From: Lysobacter enzymogenes
GTDB taxonomy: Bacteria; Pseudomonadota; Gammaproteobacteria; Xanthomonadales; Xanthomonadaceae
Direction: 5' to 3'
NCBI RefSeq assembly: GCF_900106525.1
Contig: NZ_FNOG01000004.1
Coordinates: 289,464-353,463, forward strand
DNA: 64,000 bases
Part shown: positions 62,250 to 64,000 of the stretch, one piece after another
How positions within the stretch are numbered: position 1 is the first letter of the stretch
How the letters are laid out: each line of letters begins with the position of its first letter
Program-made: the position numbers and the translations under genes
The notes under the pieces: generated by a model
The model's input: only the letters and a program-made list of their open reading frames with translations
Databases searched by the model: none
Told to the model about the DNA's origin: nothing

Positions 62250-63731
62250 ATGTCGAGAGGCCTGTTCATCACCAAGCCGGTGGCACCCGCCGGCCATGTG
62301 GACGCCGGCGAGCCCGTAGAGGGCAGCCTCCAAGGCGAGGCAACGCTGAAACGGTCTCTGACCGCGACCCAATTGGTGATGCTGGGCATCGGCGCGGTCA
62401 TCGGCGCCGGCATCTTCGTCCTGTCCGGCCACGCCGCGGCCGAACACGCCGGCCCGGCGATCGTGCTGAGCTTCGTCATCGCCGGCTTCGCCTGCGCCCT
62501 GGCCGGCCTGTGCTACGCCGAGTTCTCGGCGATGCTGCCGGTGTCGGGCAGCGCCTACTCCTATTCCTATGCCACGCTCGGCGAGTTCGTCGCCTGGTTC
62601 ATCGGCTGGAACCTGGTGCTGGAATACCTGTTCGCCGCGTCCACCGTCGCGGTGGGCTGGTCGGGCTACCTCAACAGCCTGCTGACCAGCTTCGGCGTCG
62701 GCCTGCCCGCGTCGCTGTCGACCGCGCCGCTCAACATGGTCGACGGCGCCTTCGTCTACACCGGCGGCCTGGTCAATCTGCCGGCGGTGGCGATCGTCGC
62801 CGCGCTCAGCGGCCTGTGCTACGTCGGCATCACCCAGTCGGCCTTCATCAATACGATCATCGTGGCGATCAAGGTCGTGGTCATCACCTTGTTCGTCGCG
62901 TTCGCCGCCAAGTACGTCAACCCGGACAACTGGGTGCCGTTCATTCCGGAAAGCCAGGGCCCCGGCAAGTACGGCATCGACGGCGTGATCCGCGGCGCCT
63001 CGGTGGTGTTCTTCGCCTACATCGGCTTCGACGCGGTCTCCACCGCCGCCGGCGAGGCCAAGAATCCGCAGCGCGACATGCCCATCGGTATCCTCGGCTC
63101 GCTGGTGATCTGCACCGTCATCTACATCATCGTCTCCGGCGTGCTGACCGGCCTGCTGCCGTACCACATGCTGAGCACGCCCAAGCCGGTGGCGACCGCG
63201 CTGGAAGCCTATCCGGCGCTGGGCTGGCTCAAGCTGCTGGTCGAAGTCGGCGCCATCGCCGGCCTGAGCTCGGTGATCCTGGTCATGCTGATGGGCCAGC
63301 CGCGCATCTTCTATTCGATGGCCAAGGACGGGCTGCTGCCGCAGTTCTTCGCCAAGGTGCATCCGAAGTTCCAGACCCCGTACGTGGGCACGATCGTCGT
63401 CGGCGTGTTCGCCTGCATCCTGGCCGGCCTGCTGCCGATCGGCCTGCTCGGCGAGCTGGTGTCGATGGGCACCCTGCTGGCGTTCGCCACGGTCTGCGTC
63501 GGCGTGCTGATCCTGCGCAACACCCGCCCCGACCTGCCGCGTCCGTTCCGCGTGCCGCTGGCGGTCGTGGTCTGCCCGCTCGGCGCGGTGGCCTGTCTGT
63601 ACCTGTTCTGGAAGCCGTTCTCCGAGCATTGGCACCTGATGACCGGCTGGACCGCGATCGGCATGCTGATCTACTTCGGCTACGGCTACCACAACAGCAA
63701 GCTGCGCAAGGCGGCGGGCGGCAAGGCCTGA
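62250..63731 (+). CDS. APC-family amino-acid permease
   Basis: A 493-residue transporter with about 12 membrane helices. The first helix has [20 protein letters not shown], the APC signature; later [20 protein letters not shown] and [20 protein letters not shown] are typical of cationic amino-acid transporters (CAT subgroup). Soluble N-terminus 1-40. ATG 62250 follows GGGAG. It ends at a strong intrinsic terminator. It may import the amino acids, including branched-chain ones, used by the catabolic genes here, but specificity is not shown. Confidence 0.9.
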   Translation: MSRGLFITKPVAPAGHVDAGEPVEGSLQGEATLKRSLTATQLVMLGIGAVIGAGIFVLSGHAAAEHAGPAIVLSFVIAGFACALAGLCYAEFSAMLPVSGSAYSYSYATLGEFVAWFIGWNLVLEYLFAASTVAVGWSGYLNSLLTSFGVGLPASLSTAPLNMVDGAFVYTGGLVNLPAVAIVAALSGLCYVGITQSAFINTIIVAIKVVVITLFVAFAAKYVNPDNWVPFIPESQGPGKYGIDGVIRGASVVFFAYIGFDAVSTAAGEAKNPQRDMPIGILGSLVICTVIYIIVSGVLTGLLPYHMLSTPKPVATALEAYPALGWLKLLVEVGAIAGLSSVILVMLMGQPRIFYSMAKDGLLPQFFAKVHPKFQTPYVGTIVVGVFACILAGLLPIGLLGELVSMGTLLAFATVCVGVLILRNTRPDLPRPFRVPLAVVVCPLGAVACLYLFWKPFSEHWHLMTGWTAIGMLIYFGYGYHNSKLRKAAGGKA

Positions 63732-63753
63732 ATCCGGCGCATCCATGATTCGA

Positions 63754-63785
63754 GGCCGGCGGGATAACCCGCCGGCCTTTTTCCT
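63754..63785 (+). terminator. Intrinsic terminator after the permease
   Basis: AGGCCGGCGGG-ATAA-CCCGCCGGCCT followed by TTTTCCTTTT: an 11-bp stem and T-run 22 nt after the stop. Confidence 0.93.
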
Positions 63786-63842
63786 TTTACAGCGGCACGT
63801 TTCTATCGCGTCCGGCTCCATCGTCGGAGACTTCGCTTGAAG

Positions 63843-63930
63843 CCGTCATTCCCGCGAACGCGGGAATCCAGAGACTTCAGAGTCTTGCCTCGGTGAAGCC
63901 CTGGATTCCCGCGCTCGCGGGAATGACGAC
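63843..63930. repeat. GTCATTCCCGCG-type hairpin repeat, inverted pair
   Basis: CGTCATTCCCGCGAACGCGG (63843 onward) and its partner ending TCGCGGGAATGACG (to 63930) enclose about 30 nt, with CTGGATTCCCGCG facing GAATCCAG. Same family as at 7568 and 31632. Confidence 0.75.
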
Positions 63931-63977
63931 CGAAGGATCGCAGCGCGCGGATAGACGCAACACCAGGACGAACCACC

Positions 63978-64000
63978 ATGCTGGAACAACTCCGGGCGAC
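63978..64000 (+). CDS. Start of a gene cut by the right window edge
   Basis: ATG at 63978 (MLEQLRA...) follows AGGACG at a plausible spacing and continues past the end. Seven codons are too few to identify it; a second permease is conceivable from the start sequence but not supported. Confidence 0.3.

Overview
The window is a 64 kb chromosomal segment, roughly 70% GC, from a gammaproteobacterium of the Xanthomonadaceae, most probably Lysobacter or a close relative. Three things point there. Short palindromic repeats starting GTAG are scattered between genes, usually as inverted pairs, and resemble the SMAG/REP elements of Stenotrophomonas and Xanthomonas. There is an XAC0095-like small protein. 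The gene set combines Tat-exported phospholipases C, a subtilase autotransporter, an EF-P-like protein and a full leucine-degradation route. No rRNA, tRNA, CRISPR array, integrase or transposase is visible.

The metabolic backbone is catabolism of leucine and other branched-chain acyl-CoAs. Its genes are spread over about 36 kb and broken up by unrelated genes: fused isobutyryl-CoA mutase IcmF (3161-6655, minus), leucine dehydrogenase (10463), isovaleryl-CoA dehydrogenase (12472), acetoacetyl-CoA thiolase (17350), the two methylcrotonyl-CoA carboxylase subunits (20087 beta, 32237 alpha), methylglutaconyl-CoA hydratase (30553) and HMG-CoA lyase (35773). All but icmF are on the plus strand. Together they convert leucine to acetyl-CoA, apart from the branched-chain keto-acid dehydrogenase, which is not here.

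Layout. 1-10 kb, mainly minus strand: Tat-dependent phospholipase C, a membrane protein, IcmF, and a papain-like protease fused to an alpha/beta hydrolase. 10-20 kb: leucine dehydrogenase, alpha-carbonic anhydrase coupled to isovaleryl-CoA dehydrogenase, a subtilase autotransporter, thiolase and two Ala-rich lipoproteins. 20-28 kb: carboxylase beta, then an HscC chaperone with two degenerate J-proteins, then bactofilin and a zinc-ribbon partner. 28-30.5 kb: a feoAB operon behind a Fur box. 30.5-39 kb: hydratase, carboxylase alpha, two lipoproteins, HMG-CoA lyase and a PAS-GGDEF-EAL protein. 39-50 kb is accessory: secreted Cys-rich peptides, a LysR/aminotransferase divergent pair, a protein resembling the catalytic domain of cholera/pertussis-type ADP-ribosylating toxins, a ParB-like protein, a glycosyltransferase and a 1.1 kb AT-rich island with a membrane protein. 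50-64 kb: a metallopeptidase, a 450-bp cluster of CTTGCGCGCAAG palindromes, a c-type cytochrome, acetyltransferases, an SDR, EF-P-like YeiP, a second phospholipase C, a lipase-like hydrolase, a Nudix enzyme and an amino-acid permease.

The most interesting items are the ADP-ribosyltransferase-like protein, a GTAG repeat lying in frame inside icmF, a tandem family of six-cysteine secreted peptides, the protease-hydrolase fusion, the HscC operon whose J-proteins carry RPD instead of HPD, the palindrome cluster at 51.1-51.5 kb and the AT-rich island.
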